Origin: Limnephilus marmoratus
Lineage: Eukaryota > Arthropoda > Insecta > Trichoptera > Limnephilidae
Assembly: GCA_917880885.1 (NCBI GenBank)
Contig: OU862919.1
Coordinates: 16,572,001-16,636,000 of the forward strand
Length of the DNA stretch: 64,000 bases
Direction: 5' to 3'
The notes beneath the pieces were generated by a model. The model was not told where the DNA came from. It searched no databases and saw only the letters and a program-made list of their open reading frames with translations. How positions within the stretch are numbered: position 1 is the stretch's first letter; each line of letters starts with the position of its first letter. Both the position numbers and the translations under genes were made by a program. Below are positions 53,890 through 64,000 of this stretch, in pieces.

Positions 53890-54380
53890 CAATAATAAAC
53901 GTTCAAAAAGAAGCAGAAGATGGTTTGAAAGGGAGATATGATGTTAGAGGGAGCGCGCTAATGTCAATCAACAATTATAATTAAATGAAAATTGTGAAAA
54001 TATTTAATAAAACACGATTCGTTTAAAATAGAGCAAAAATCTCTTAACCAATGTCTAAAGTAGCTTTTAAAGACACGCTGTGAATTTTTTCATACCTTTA
54101 ACATATTCAATAACAGAACAAAATGAGTTTTTAATAATTTTCGGAACATACTTTGCTTTTTTTTGTTTATGTTACGTAATTATGTACATTTCAGGAATAA
54201 TATTAACTAAACATGTCAATTTTTCTGTCCTGGAACGGGAAACTTTCCTAGTTGGACAGGCAAAGCTTCCTAGTATGTAGTTTGTACTTTCTTTTGTATC
54301 TATCTATAATAAATAAATAAATAATATGATTTTTTTCTATCGAGGGAATTTCGTATAATTATCGTTTCGGCTCGGCAAAT
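53890..54380 (+). repeat. Dispersed repeat F1, copy 3, with a small insertion
   Basis: It matches 27090-27420 ('aaacacgattcgtttaaaat', 'tgaattttttcatacctt', 'ttctatcgagggaatttcg'). Between about 54163 and 54330 it carries extra sequence ending in 'aataaataaataaataata', which looks like a retroposed LINE tail. Confidence 0.55.
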
Positions 54381-54396
54381 ATAAAGATATATTTTT

Positions 54397-54659
54397 TTAA
54401 TTAAATGAAGAGAATATTAGCGAAACTCAATCGAAAATCTAAAGACAGAAAAATCAGAAAAAGATATTGGCACCTCTGGGACTCGAACCCAGGACCTTTC
54501 GCTTTCCGGACGACAGGTCGGAGCACGGAAAGCGTGCCCGAGAAGCCGGAAAGCGAAAGGTCCTGTGTTCGAGTCCCAGAGCTGCCAATATTTTTTTCTG
54601 ATGTTTCTGTTTCCAGATTTCGATTGAGTTTCGCTAATAATGTCTTCATTTAATTAAAT
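54397..54659. repeat. Foldback with tRNA-like arms, second type
   Basis: Arms 54397-54509 and 54546-54659 are inverse complements around a 36-bp spacer. Moving inward, each arm has 'ttaattaaatgaag', 'cgaaactcaatcgaaaat', 'agaaaaagatattggc' and then the tRNA 3' half with box B (GGACTCGAACCC on the left, GTTCGAGTCCC on the right). Spacer-proximal sequence ('ctttccgg') also pairs. The two overlapping 82-codon frames on opposite strands are products of the symmetry. Confidence 0.75.
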
Positions 54660-55039
54660 ATTACAATTTGAGGTAGCATTTATTTTTGAAAAACTTAAAG
54701 TGCTGGGAATTATGTTATAAATCGGTATGCGGGGTCTTAACAGTTACATCTGATTCTGAGTCGTGAATTAAATTTAATATATACACCTTTATCAGTTATC
54801 AGTAGTAGGCAGGCCGTTGTTGTCGCAATTGAAACTAATCTTACTCAATAACGCGTTTTCTTCCTTCCGTGGGGTAATCTGGACATTCGCTTAATCTATT
54901 GCACAAAATCAAACGATCAGGTATTTTTATTAACTGTGCGAGAACGATATCGTTCACGGATATCAAAAGTTTAATTCAATTAAGCCAAACAATAAAATTG
55001 ATTAATGATTACACAAATAAAAGTAAAATGAACATAATA
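54660..55039. other. No recognisable feature
   Basis: AT-rich spacer. Confidence 0.3.
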
Positions 55040-55345
55040 ATTCGAGCCGAACACTCTCGACCTATCTCTATTGCACCGCAGTTGGAGGAATGGATTCAAG
55101 AGACCGTCACTCCTGGACACACTGACCTTCAGATTCCTACCCACCTCTCATACCCTTTTCTTAAAAATACCATCTACACTACTAAGATGACGTAGGCCCT
55201 GAGAGAAATTATTTTCCTAAGAGCCTCCTGTGTAGAGCGAATTGCTAAATTGTGATGTTGGTATAAGATTTTTATATGCGAACTACGATTGCGCAAATCT
55301 TCAGTCAAAAAATAATAATAACTAAGAGAGGAGGAAAATAAGGAA
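55040..55345 (+). repeat. 5'-truncated S2 copy plus flank, duplicated downstream (first copy)
   Basis: S2 middle and 3' hairpin ('ttgcaccgcagttggagg', 'taggccctgagagaaatt') continue into 'attgctaaattgtgatgttg' and 'ggaaaataaggaaaaggaaa'. The same S2-plus-flank junction recurs at 55950-56285 with a period of about 925 bp. This indicates a segmental tandem duplication after the S2 insertion. Confidence 0.6.
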
Positions 55346-55469
55346 AAGGAAAACTAAAAATGTGTAAATAATAAAAAAAAAAAGGTCCAAACGGGGTTGA
55401 TAAACTCAAGTCCACTTAGTTTTTAGCGGTTTAGCCCACAATGAAAAAGAAGTAAAAACATAATCAACC

Positions 55470-55563
55470 TTGCTAATAATATATATATATATTTTAAATT
55501 TTACGCAACTGATACATAATAACTGTTTACCACAAATAATCGGTTGTGTAAAATTTAAAACAC
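55470..55563. repeat. Imperfect inverted repeat, about 22-bp arms
   Basis: 'ttttaaattttacgcaactg' near 55492 pairs with 'cggttgtgtaaaatttaaaa' near 55541, apart from two or three mismatches. An AT run precedes it. Nothing else is seen in 55346-55949. Confidence 0.5.
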
Positions 55564-55949
55564 GTTCATTAGTAAAACGGTATATATTTACAAAAAGTGT
55601 AAGGCCCTTTGGTTTCGTAAAGATTCCGTCGTGTTCGTTTGGACTTTCTTATTTGCATTTTTTCAATAATATTATGGAAGGGACCAATCTGCCCGAAAAA
55701 GTTGAAAAAAAAAATTGTCATTGTGAAATTGAGGGATAAATTGTATAATTTATTATTCGAAAAATAAAAAAAGGGTAAACTTTCGAAATCGCTGAACACG
55801 CTTAAAATGAATATTAAAAAAAAACTTTTGATTCATCTTAATTACTAAAAAAGACAATTTTACTTTTGGTGCGATGGAAAATACTGCATGCAAAATTTCA
55901 ATTATGTAAAATGAAAAATGATTGTAAACGCAACTTCTGCGTGGCGGGC

Positions 55950-56285
55950 CTAATCGATAGAGACTGGTTGAGGGAGGCCTAGTATTGACCTTTCCACCCT
56001 TGCACCGCTGTTGATGGATTCATACGACCGTCACTCCTAGGCACACAGACCCACAGATTCCTACGGTCCACTCGTACCATTTTCCTTCCGAGAACTTGAT
56101 CTCGTCCCTTTCCTTAAAAATACACTTCATATTATTTTTCTCAAGGTCTGCTGTGTGGAGAATTGCTATATTGTGATATTGGTACAAGGTTTTTATATCT
56201 TAACGACGCGACGGTTGTGCAAACGTTCAGTCAACAAATAATAATAACTGAGATAGAAGGAAAATAAGGAAAAGGAAAACTAATA
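55950..56285 (+). repeat. S2 copy plus flank, second copy of the duplication
   Basis: Begins further 5' in S2 than the first copy ('gactggttgagggaggcc') and ends with 'attgctatattgtgatattg' and 'ggaaaataaggaaaaggaaa'. It is diverged from the first copy throughout, so the duplication is not recent. Confidence 0.6.
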
Positions 56286-56901
56286 ATGGGTAGGTAGTAA
56301 GGACGGTAAAATAAAAAGATTGAGATAAATCTATTTGATTTGTAACAAAGATAAACTGTCTTTTTTAAGTAAAAAAAAATACCTTCTGACGCATTTACCG
56401 ATCGGAAAATCATAAAATTTTATAATAAAAATAATAATGATGGATTATTAAATTATTAATCATCTCATTCTAAAGATACCTTCACAGGTAATCCTAACTC
56501 GTAAAGACATAATAAGGAAATATATGTATATAATTTATTTATGACGTCAATACCCACTTACTTACAATATAAGTGCTTTATTAATAGACATCCAAGTAGT
56601 TAATAGGTCGTTGTTGATTATTATACACGAATGGCTATTTAAGTGAGAGGAAAATTTTCATCGTAACAACGATCCTGAATGAAATGACAAACAAAACATG
56701 GACTAGGAAAACGAACTGACCACACATGAATAGAAAAAAAAATTAAAGCATGACATAGTTAATTTTGCAGGCGACCAAAAGGAGAACCAAAGACGACGTG
56801 TTTATTTTATTTGGTTGATATTTAATAAGAATGACATGTAATATTTTTAATAAATTGTCTTAAAATTTTTGAATTATATGTTTTTTCTTTGAAAAGAAAT
56901 A
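56286..56901. other. No recognisable feature
   Basis: AT-rich. The last two bases are the TA flank of the following transposon. Confidence 0.3.
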
Positions 56902-57583
56902 CAGGGTTTTCCATTAAGAGGTGTTATTTTGATATTCAAAGACAAGTGCCATTTTTTAATATAAATGATCGGATGTTTATTTCATTATAAAGAGGAAGGT
57001 ATGCCGTTAATAGTGGAAAATAACATCAGGCAAATGAAATTTTCATGAAATTTTCCATAACCAAATCGCAAAGTGGCTGCCCTATGTCCTCGATAGCCTC
57101 ACGAATTCCATCTTTGAGGTCTTGAATCGACGCTGGGCTGTTGGCATAGACCTTTTCTTTCACGTGGCCCCAAAGGAAGAAGTCGCAAGGTGTTAAGATT
57201 TCGGTGGCCAATTGTGATCACCTCTTCGAGAGCTAACACGGTCCGGAAACTTTTCCCGTAAAAGATCAATTGTTTCGTTGCTTGTGTGGCACGTAGTGCC
57301 GTATTGTTGAAAATAAACGTTGTCCAGATCAATACCATCCAATTCCGGCCATAAAAAATCATCAAATCTCTCGATAGTGCAATCCATTCACCGTAACTGT
57401 TGCTCCATCCTCAATTTAATAATTTAATTTAATAATTTAAATGCGTTGTTGAAGCGTGTATCTTTCCATTTTTATTAATGGCGTAGTTTCTTCTTGTCAA
57501 ATGTCAAAAAATGACAGCTTCAAAATTGACATCTAACGAAATAGCGGGCTATTCAAAATAACACCTCTTATTGGAAAACCCTG
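56902..57583 (-). mobile_element. Internally deleted Tc1/mariner-superfamily element, 682 bp
   Basis: The ends CAGGGTTTTCCATTAAGAGG and, inverted, CAGGGTTTTCCAATAAGAGG extend as near-perfect inverted repeats for about 30 bp and are flanked by TA on both sides (56900-56901, 57584-57585). About 350 bp of transposase sequence lies on the minus strand. The element is about half the usual length of 1.2-1.4 kb. Confidence 0.85.
57029..57387 (-). pseudogene. Tc1/mariner transposase C-terminal remnant
   Basis: The first frame (57387 downward) has F-Q-Q-Y-G-T-T-C-H-T, where the family has FQQDGA.CHT, so the second catalytic Asp is replaced by Tyr. It continues N-W-P-P-K-S and hits a stop. In another frame L-T-P-C-D-F-F-L-W-G follows, holding the third catalytic Asp. 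A small deletion between WPP-S and LTPCDF explains the shift. The N-terminal DNA-binding half is missing. Inactive. Confidence 0.85.
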
Positions 57584-57692
57584 TACAAATATTCCCGGGT
57601 TACAAATAACCTGTCAATATTTGAAAATCTCCACTACCACTACTGTAAGCGGAGGACTTAGTCAACCGTTGTGTTGCGATTCGTGATGGAGG

Positions 57693-57765
57693 ACACGTAG
57701 CCAGCCGAGGAATCGAACACGCGGCGCCTGTGTCCCAAACGCGATGCCAACTCAGCCACTGACCG
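57693..57765 (-). repeat. tRNA-derived SINE head or tRNA pseudogene
   Basis: On the minus strand, 'cagtggctgagttggcatc' (box A) and 'gtgttcgattcctcgg' (box B) are spaced as in a tRNA. Acceptor pairing is poor and no discriminator/CCA context helps. It differs from the S1 head. Confidence 0.45.
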
Positions 57766-58647
57766 GTGCTGACTGAATGGATGAAGGAAACCTCTAAAAA
57801 GCCGCAGATAATTCCATTATTAGAACGAATTGCTGCTGAAATGAAAATATTTAAAAGTAACTATTTTTAAATAAGTATAACTAATATTTATAAAAATCAA
57901 AAATATTAAGATATTCAGATAATAATTAATTGATCCAACCAAACCTAAGTACAGGAATTTATTTTGGACTGGTATCCTCAATATCTACAATGGCAACGCC
58001 ACCAACAATGAATGAAATGACGAAAGCAACGACTTGAAAAACAATTCGAACACCATTAATTTGAACAGAATCGAAACAAAAGAGCGTAATAGGTTTGAAC
58101 AAAGACAGTTGTACTTAGCAGTGCATAATCGAACGGGGCGCGTCACGTGGCCAGGATTTAAATTTAGAACACAACAAGCAAGATGGCCGCCGGAGAGGAG
58201 CAGATTTGTTGGTTCGGTCGGTACGGCGCGAAGGCCGAACGGCAAAACAAAAAGATTTCTCCCACGATACTCCAACAGAACTATTTATAGTGCGCAGTAT
58301 TTCCAGAAGCAGAGGCCCGAACTTCACGAGATGGTCCGCTGTGCGAACGGGGCTACACAACCGAGGCCAGCGATATAAGGAATAACTGGAAGATAATAGA
58401 GCCGAAGCGTAGAAGGAAACGCTGAATGGTAAAAAGAGAAGATCCTGGAAGACCACAAAAATTCCCATGGAGAAAGAAGAAAGGATGGATCTTGCAACAT
58501 CCCGACGGTGTTTGATTATTTTGGTGAGGTTACACCAGCAAATAATGAAAAAAAGCATTGTTGATTTAACGCAGTGAAAATAAAAGATCTAAAAGGACCA
58601 CAGCAAAAAATGCCTTAAAAACCAGTACTCGGATGGTACCAATATAG
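57766..58647 (+). other. GC-richer region, possible LINE-derived sequence
   Basis: 58120-58450 has moderate GC and frames of 114 (+) and 147 (-) codons overlapping on opposite strands, neither recognised. A short frame starts at the ATG of 'caagatggccgccgg' (58181) and stops after about 35 codons. The region ends in a CAA repeat, so it may be a 3' LINE fragment. Confidence 0.3.
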
Positions 58648-58672
58648 ACAACAACAACAACAACAACAACAA
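58648..58672 (+). repeat. CAA trinucleotide repeat
   Basis: Eight ACA/CAA units. It could be an ordinary microsatellite or a LINE tail, since several insect LINEs end in such repeats. Confidence 0.8.
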
Positions 58673-59285
58673 AAATATCGGACTAGCGAGTTTCCTGGAA
58701 GTGCCGAAAAGATCAATGACGCCAATTAGTTAGCACACCTTCCAGTAAAACACAGGTAAAACAAATTCAGCATTCCCACCTGATGACTGATCTGAACACT
58801 ACAATCTGCCCTATGAGGTAGAGGTTATCTAGGGGGAAAATGTATTCATATCAACTGGATCATCCCAACATCAAGAAACAAACAGAAGTTATGAATAATA
58901 TGGACAGGTACTTAATTAACCTTATACCCAAGATCGTACCAGTCACAGATACTATTTAGGTATGCACGATTCCTATCATTATTTGCTTTGTAGGTAGGAG
59001 CGCCAAGGTTGAAGCATGAGGTGTACCGATTGCAATTCACCCGACGCTATTATTAACTCAGATTAATTACAATAAACCTTTTACATATTATTGTATGTGC
59101 ATACTAATTATAGTAGAGAATGCCTGTCTGTTGGCTTCAAAACCTGGTCGGTCGGTTTGACCTAAGGCATATCAAGTTTAAATAAAAACTTCGATCGATG
59201 TGATTACGGGCTATATTTAGAACTGATTCATGGAAAAATGCATTAGTCCTCGAATAGACTCGACGGAGCATGGCTCGGCGTAAAC
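58673..59285. other. No recognisable feature
   Basis: AT-rich; nothing matched. Confidence 0.3.
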
Positions 59286-59479
59286 CAGAGTTTCCCAAAC
59301 ATATTAGGTTCACTGCCGCCCTTTATTCAGCGCCCCCTCTTTACTGCTCAAGGAAAACTACATAGTTATTTTTATCACCGTGTATTTTTAGGTAACTTGC
59401 ACTACATCATTGTTGTTTTGCCTATTTTTTGTTGGTTTAGCGGTTCAAAGCATAGGGTTCACGACCAGACTGGGTAATT

Positions 59480-59960
59480 TTGGAGACGGGTATGGGTACC
59501 GCCGGTCCGGGAACCATTTATTGGATAACCAACACTTCCGCCATAGGTCACCCCAAGTGGTTCGGTACGTTTGGTGACTTAGCAGAGGTTCCCGGGTTCA
59601 TGGGGTGACGTTTGTCCAGGTCTTGGCGGCCGATGCGTCTGTCCACCTGCTGCGTGGTGGGCAGGATCGAGAAAGACTGGTTGAGGGAGGTCTTTTATCC
59701 TTTCCAGCCAGAATCTCTCGACCCACCGCCTTGCACCACAGTTGAAGGGATGGATTCATACGTCCACCACTCATGGACACACTGACCCCCAGATTCCTCC
59801 TACCCACCCCCTCATACCTTTTCCTCCCCAGAACTTCCAATCCTTCCCTTCCTTAAAAATACCCTCCACAGCACCCCCTAAGATGACATAGGCAATGAGG
59901 GAAATTATTTTCCTCAGGGCCGTCTGTGTAGAGCTAATGTAAAAATAAATAAATATATAT
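59480..59960 (+). repeat. S2 SINE-like element, copy 5 (long form)
   Basis: The longest S2 copy: head 'gggtatgggtaccgccggtc', 'taggtcaccccaagtggttc', the middle block 'tccacctgctgcgtggtggg' and 'ttgcaccacagttgaaggg', the terminal hairpin, and an A-rich tail 'aaaaataaataaat'. Together with copy 4 it gives the full layout. Confidence 0.75.
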
Positions 59961-60029
59961 TTATATGTAAGCCAAAAATGCATTAAATTTGTTAAAACCT
60001 GGTCTTCGGTCAATCTCTTGGAATATATA

Positions 60030-60354
60030 TTTTTTTACATGAGGTCCACACAGGAGGCCCTGAGGAAAATAATTTCCCTCAGACTTAAGTCATGTTTGGG
60101 GATGCTGTGCGGAGGGTTTTTGGAGGAAAGAAAGAGAGGAGAGTTCTGGGAAGGAAAAGGGGTTAATGTGTGGGTGGTAATCTAGGGTTCAGTGTGTTCT
60201 GGTCATCCGCCTCCAAGACCTAGACAATCCTCACCCCATGAACCCAGGCACCCCTGCAAAATCACCAAACTTAGCAAACCATTTGGGGTGACATATGGCA
60301 GAGGTGTTGGTTATTCAATTCCCGGGGCGGCGGTACCCATTCCCGCCTCCCAAT
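60030..60354 (-). repeat. S2 SINE-like element, copy 6 (short form)
   Basis: T run, hairpin ('gtccacacaggaggccctga', 'gctgtgcggagg'), purine-rich middle and GC-rich head 'ttcccggggcggcggtaccc'. It is tail-to-tail with copy 5 across about 70 bp, so transcription through both would give a long hairpin. Confidence 0.75.
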
Positions 60355-60505
60355 GAAAATATACATACATTGTGAAAGTTTCCTTGATAAATAAGGCATA
60401 TTGAAACATATTTTTCTGGTACAGACACGTTGCCGCCCCTTACAGTCCTCTAATGCTCCTCAGGACACGATCAGGGGGGCGATATCATCCACTTTGGGAA
60501 ACACT

Positions 60506-63500
60506 GGGCCTGAAAACCACTGTTCGCCTGATGCAAAAAAGCAGCCAGGACAAAAATATCTACTCTATTATTGGAATAACTACAGCAGAACAAAAACAAA
60601 GACTCATTTTTTGTACTAATTCGATAAAAAACACAGGTATGGCAATAAAAATAAGCAAGTCGGTTCTAAGAGACTAAAAAAGGAAATAGTAGGTAATGAA
60701 GTTTTTACAATAGGATATTATGAAATACGTCATAATAAAAAAATTTAAAAAAATATGACTCTACCTCAATAATTATCATCAATACTATTTATAACATTGT
60801 TTGGTGAAATGTCATCATCAGGGTACTCTACTGCAAAAACACAGTATAGTATAAAATATTGTGACATATAAGTACTTAAAAATACGCAGTCATCCTTCTA
60901 AAATTAAACATTACATTGATATCTCTGTTCAGATTCAGACTTCTGTGATAAATCGTAAAAAAAATTAAAATAAAAAAGATACAGAAGGTCAAAATTTTCA
61001 CAATTTATACAAAATGAGATTTTCACTCATCCATTTACGGATATCACTTGAATGATACGAGAGGCGAAATTTGAGTTTCGTTGAATTGCATTGTGTGCTA
61101 TTATAGTTCAACATCACTTGGCCAATCGTGGCAGGCTGACTGAGCAATTGCTATGTATGTACAATGCATGCACAACAAGACCAAGCTAATCTTGGATCCA
61201 CCTGAGGAGCAGAACAATAAACAATAGGTACACTTTGAGAGCCAAGTGAGGAAATGGTGGCAACAAAACAATTTAAATTTGGAATTAAAGTGACAAACTA
61301 AAGCTGCTGAGCGATGATAATGTTCTTACGCGCATTTTCAATTCGTTTAACAGCCTTCTAAATATAATTGGTAGTCGTTCTTCAAGATACAAAAGTACCA
61401 AATCTTCTACGAGTACAACGGCCGTTGTTCCCAATCACACTGATCAACTGTTGAGCCAAAATTTTGGTTCAATATTCCTCAAATGCACAAACACGCTATT
61501 CCCAACGCAACCCTTCGAACAATAGGCCAACCAATTTTAACTAACAAATCGGTTAGCTAATCGGAGGCTCAAGACTGATTGATCTATCGAAAAGTTGGGA
61601 ATAACGGCTGTAAATATCATGTTTGCAGAATATATCCAGAATTCTCGCTAAAAACAAGCGTAATGCAAAGTGTTATTGAAGCTTTTCAAATAATTAAATT
61701 AACATGAAGCCGAGTTTAAACACCGTTTTTCTTTCTTTCGGAACTAATGAAAAAACGCCTTGTTCTTCGTTTGCGACCCATAGTTAATGATGAAAATCAC
61801 ATTGCAACTTTCAGAATTTTCAAATTTCACAACGTCGGATTTTATTACGAGTTTTACAGCTTTCCAAATTCTAATAATGGACTTTTCAATTGACAGCTGA
61901 TATTCAAAATGAATCGAGTATTTTCTGTTACGATAAGTTTTTTTTTTCAACCATTATCAATATATTTTTATTGGTCGCGTTTATCATTTTGGACAGTTCT
62001 ATGAACCGGCTTAATTAACAAACGTCAATGTCAAAAAGTACAACCTTGTTTATCAGATCTATATCCGTCTATATCATATAATATTATAATCCATCTATTT
62101 CGCTAACAGGTCCATCCTGTTATTAATTCACTGGATATCTTTTTAATGAATGGCGTATTCTGAAAACAAACACTTCGGAATGAATGATGAATGAGAATTT
62201 GGACCAATATCAAATAATAATAATAACGTCGATGTTTATTGCCAGGAAGTAAAGTTTCTCGAAATTCTCCTCCATAATAATAATTAGCGCCTATTCCTAG
62301 TTCCTGGCTAATGTTATTTGGTTCTATAATTCGCAGTATTCACGGCTTCTTGCTTCTAAACAACACACTAACGGAAAAGCCAGATTCGTAAGAAAATCCA
62401 AAAATAAAACTAAAAGCATTTACTATGTACAGCCCTTTAGTTATATCATTGTAATCTTTTCACGTGATTTTATTATCTTCTGTTATTTTCTTTTATTGCA
62501 TTCTATTCCACTTGCTTGCATTATTTTATTTTTTCTTTTTTCCTTCCCTTCATTATTTGTCTATTACGTATTATGTATGTTTAACAAATTTTTCACAAAT
62601 TATATTGTTCTTACTGACGTGAACAATCGATAAAAACCCAATAGGTATTTATTATAAATATACCGATACTCTTTACCAAAATATTTGAAGTGAAAGTGCA
62701 TGAATTATCGAGAATTAGTATTTTATTGTTGTTTTGCGATATTTAAAAACCTTGACAGAAAAAAATGTTCAGAAAAGACTACTTCAAAGAGCAGAGGGAT
62801 TTAGTGATAATATAGGACATTGAAGTAAATTGTTGCATAAATCCAGGACATTTCAAAATGTAACTACTTCGAATATAAATCTTGGACACTTAGAAGATTA
62901 CACAGAGCCGATCGATTCCGTCAAGATGAATGCACCATCCCGAGTGCAATGGTCCCAGAAGATCTGGCCAGTGGAACAAATGTGGATTAGCCAGCATTAT
63001 GGAACATGTCCGGACCGATGAACCCAGGGACTCGCAACAAACACAAAGAGATGACGATGCAACAAAAATAGACGATCGTTTTGCTTCTAAATGTGGACGT
63101 GATAAAATTGGACTCGATACCTACAGATGACAACAAAGAATCGTATGAAGAAAGGCAATGAATCCTGCGCAGCATCGAAATAATAAAAGATATCTTTATT
63201 TCACAAATTTAAACTTTTGGGACATTTTATTGCTGTAAGACTTGTGCAGTTTGAATGTAAAGAAGACAATGCAGTAATCTACCTTTTTTTTACCATACAA
63301 AATGCGTCTATTTTCAATTTTCCAGCAACCTCTCGGGCCGGCTAGAAGCCAAAAGCGCATGAGCGCGGGTACCTAAAATTTAGTTGACCTAAAGGTCTTT
63401 TAGCGAAAGGGATAAGTAGGAGATTATGCCGTTTAATTCTAGTATCACCGAATGCACAAGCATTCGGTTGAAATCTATAGTTTCAAAACGAAATTCAAAT

Positions 63501-63760
63501 TTAAACAGAAAAAGGTTGCACAGTTAAGGAAATTTTGTACGTAAAGCTATTTTATAAGTTGCCCGGCAATGCTATAATTTAATAGTTGCTCTGTTGAACT
63601 CTCTTTGAAATTATTAGGTATATTACAGACGTAATAAAAACCAACATAATTAAACATCGGCTCTTAAACCTATGAAAGAACACATCGACATGACACTATT
63701 ACTATTATAATCATCTCAGAATAATATAATACCGGATGTAAATCTTGTGTTTTATTGCAG
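60506..63760. other. No recognisable gene or repeat
   Basis: Over 3 kb of AT-rich DNA. The frames near 62830-63130 are short and unrecognised. No match to the window's repeat families was seen. If the exon call at 63761 is right, this would be intron or intergenic sequence. Confidence 0.4.
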
Positions 63761-63840
63761 CAAGTAAGCAAGGCAGCAAAAGCAAATTGAAGAGCACTGT
63801 TCTTAAATCAACAATCAACCAAGCCAAGGAGCCCGAGTAA
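63761..63840 (+). CDS. Possible terminal coding exon
   Basis: A pyrimidine-rich acceptor 'gtgttttattgcag' ends at 63760. In the frame whose first complete codon is 63763, S-K-Q-G-S-K-S-K-L-K-S-T-V-L-K-S and N-Q-A-K-E-P-E are read before a TAA at 63838-63840. The hydrophilic, Lys/Ser-rich composition is plausible for a protein C-terminus. The other two frames close early. No upstream exon is found, so the gene is unidentified. Confidence 0.3.
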
Positions 63841-64000
63841 TTCAAAGCATTGTTATATATTATTATAACTATGGCCCGGTATATCAGTTGATAATTAGTT
63901 CGGCTTGGTTAGAATGTCAGCTTAGCGCGGCTTGAAACATTATCTTACGATATCACCAATATCACACAAATTGTCTACGATTTTAATAGTGGAACGTGTT

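Larger units (their letters stand above)
59286..60505. mobile_element. hAT-ended non-autonomous element carrying two S2 copies
   Basis: CAGAGTTTCCCAAAC at the left and, inverted, CAGTGTTTCCCAAAG at the right are typical hAT termini. Sub-terminal 'ctgccgccctttattcagcg' and inverted 'aaggggcggcaacg' also correspond. The 8-bp flanks do not match well, so the pairing of these ends is tentative. The interior is almost wholly two S2 copies in opposite orientation. Confidence 0.4.

Noticed and set aside
54401..54653. Paired 82-codon frames on opposite strands
   Set aside because: Symmetry of the foldback, not genes.
58115..58558. 147-codon frame on the minus strand
   Set aside because: It overlaps a 114-codon frame on the other strand, has no domain and no splice context, and the region may be LINE-derived.
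1..64000. CRISPR arrays, bacterial operons or riboswitches
   Set aside because: No spaced direct repeats of CRISPR type, no prokaryotic gene organisation, and composition and elements are those of an insect nuclear genome.

Overview
The window looks like non-coding DNA from an insect nuclear genome, dominated by transposable elements and very AT-rich. I see no operons, no bacterial genes and no convincing multi-exon host gene. The insect assignment rests on a full-length BEL/Pao retrotransposon, a Jockey/CR1-type LINE, Helitron-like elements ending in CTAGT, PIF/Harbinger MITEs with TTA/TAA target duplications, tRNA-derived SINEs and short TTAGG runs. The frequent 'taggtacc' word is common in moths and some bugs; that is an impression, and I cannot name the order with confidence.

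Layout. 1-9 kb: fragments of several element families, a 65-bp-arm hairpin insertion (4078-4259), a 1.16-kb TIR element (4663-5820), a tRNA-headed repeat with a 169-bp tandem duplication, and a foldback. 9-19 kb: mostly unrecognised AT-rich DNA with a few MITEs and members of a hairpin-tailed SINE-like family (S2). 19-29 kb: copies of dispersed families F1 and F2, three tRNA-SINE copies (S1), a tRNA-bearing foldback and a second copy of the 1.1-kb TIR element. 29-32 kb: a nest of at least four insertions, three of them with readable target duplications (LINE 3' fragment, hAT element, TA-flanked foldback). 32-40 kb: MITEs, an 18-bp minisatellite, more F2/S1/S2 copies and a Helitron-like element. 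40.3-49.9 kb: the main coding region, a 5'-truncated LINE (+ strand) whose reverse transcriptase frame is split by a 7150-bp BEL/Pao element (- strand). The BEL/Pao has identical-looking 424-bp LTRs, a 5-bp target duplication and one uninterrupted 1717-aa gag-pol frame. 50-64 kb: palindromes, a CpG-rich stretch with a heat-shock-type motif and a possible first exon (52.4-53.06 kb), a decayed Tc1/mariner element, an hAT-ended element holding an inverted pair of S2 copies, and a possible terminal coding exon at the right edge (63761-63840).

The genes act as selfish elements, not as a pathway. The BEL/Pao polyprotein would supply its own capsid-like protein, protease, reverse transcriptase, RNase H and integrase. 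The LINE frame was open at the BEL/Pao target, so the LINE was itself young when it was hit. The short non-autonomous families (S1, S2, MITEs, foldbacks) would depend on enzymes from elements elsewhere. All repeat-family names (S1, S2, S2b, F1, F2) are my own labels, based on comparisons by eye within this window.
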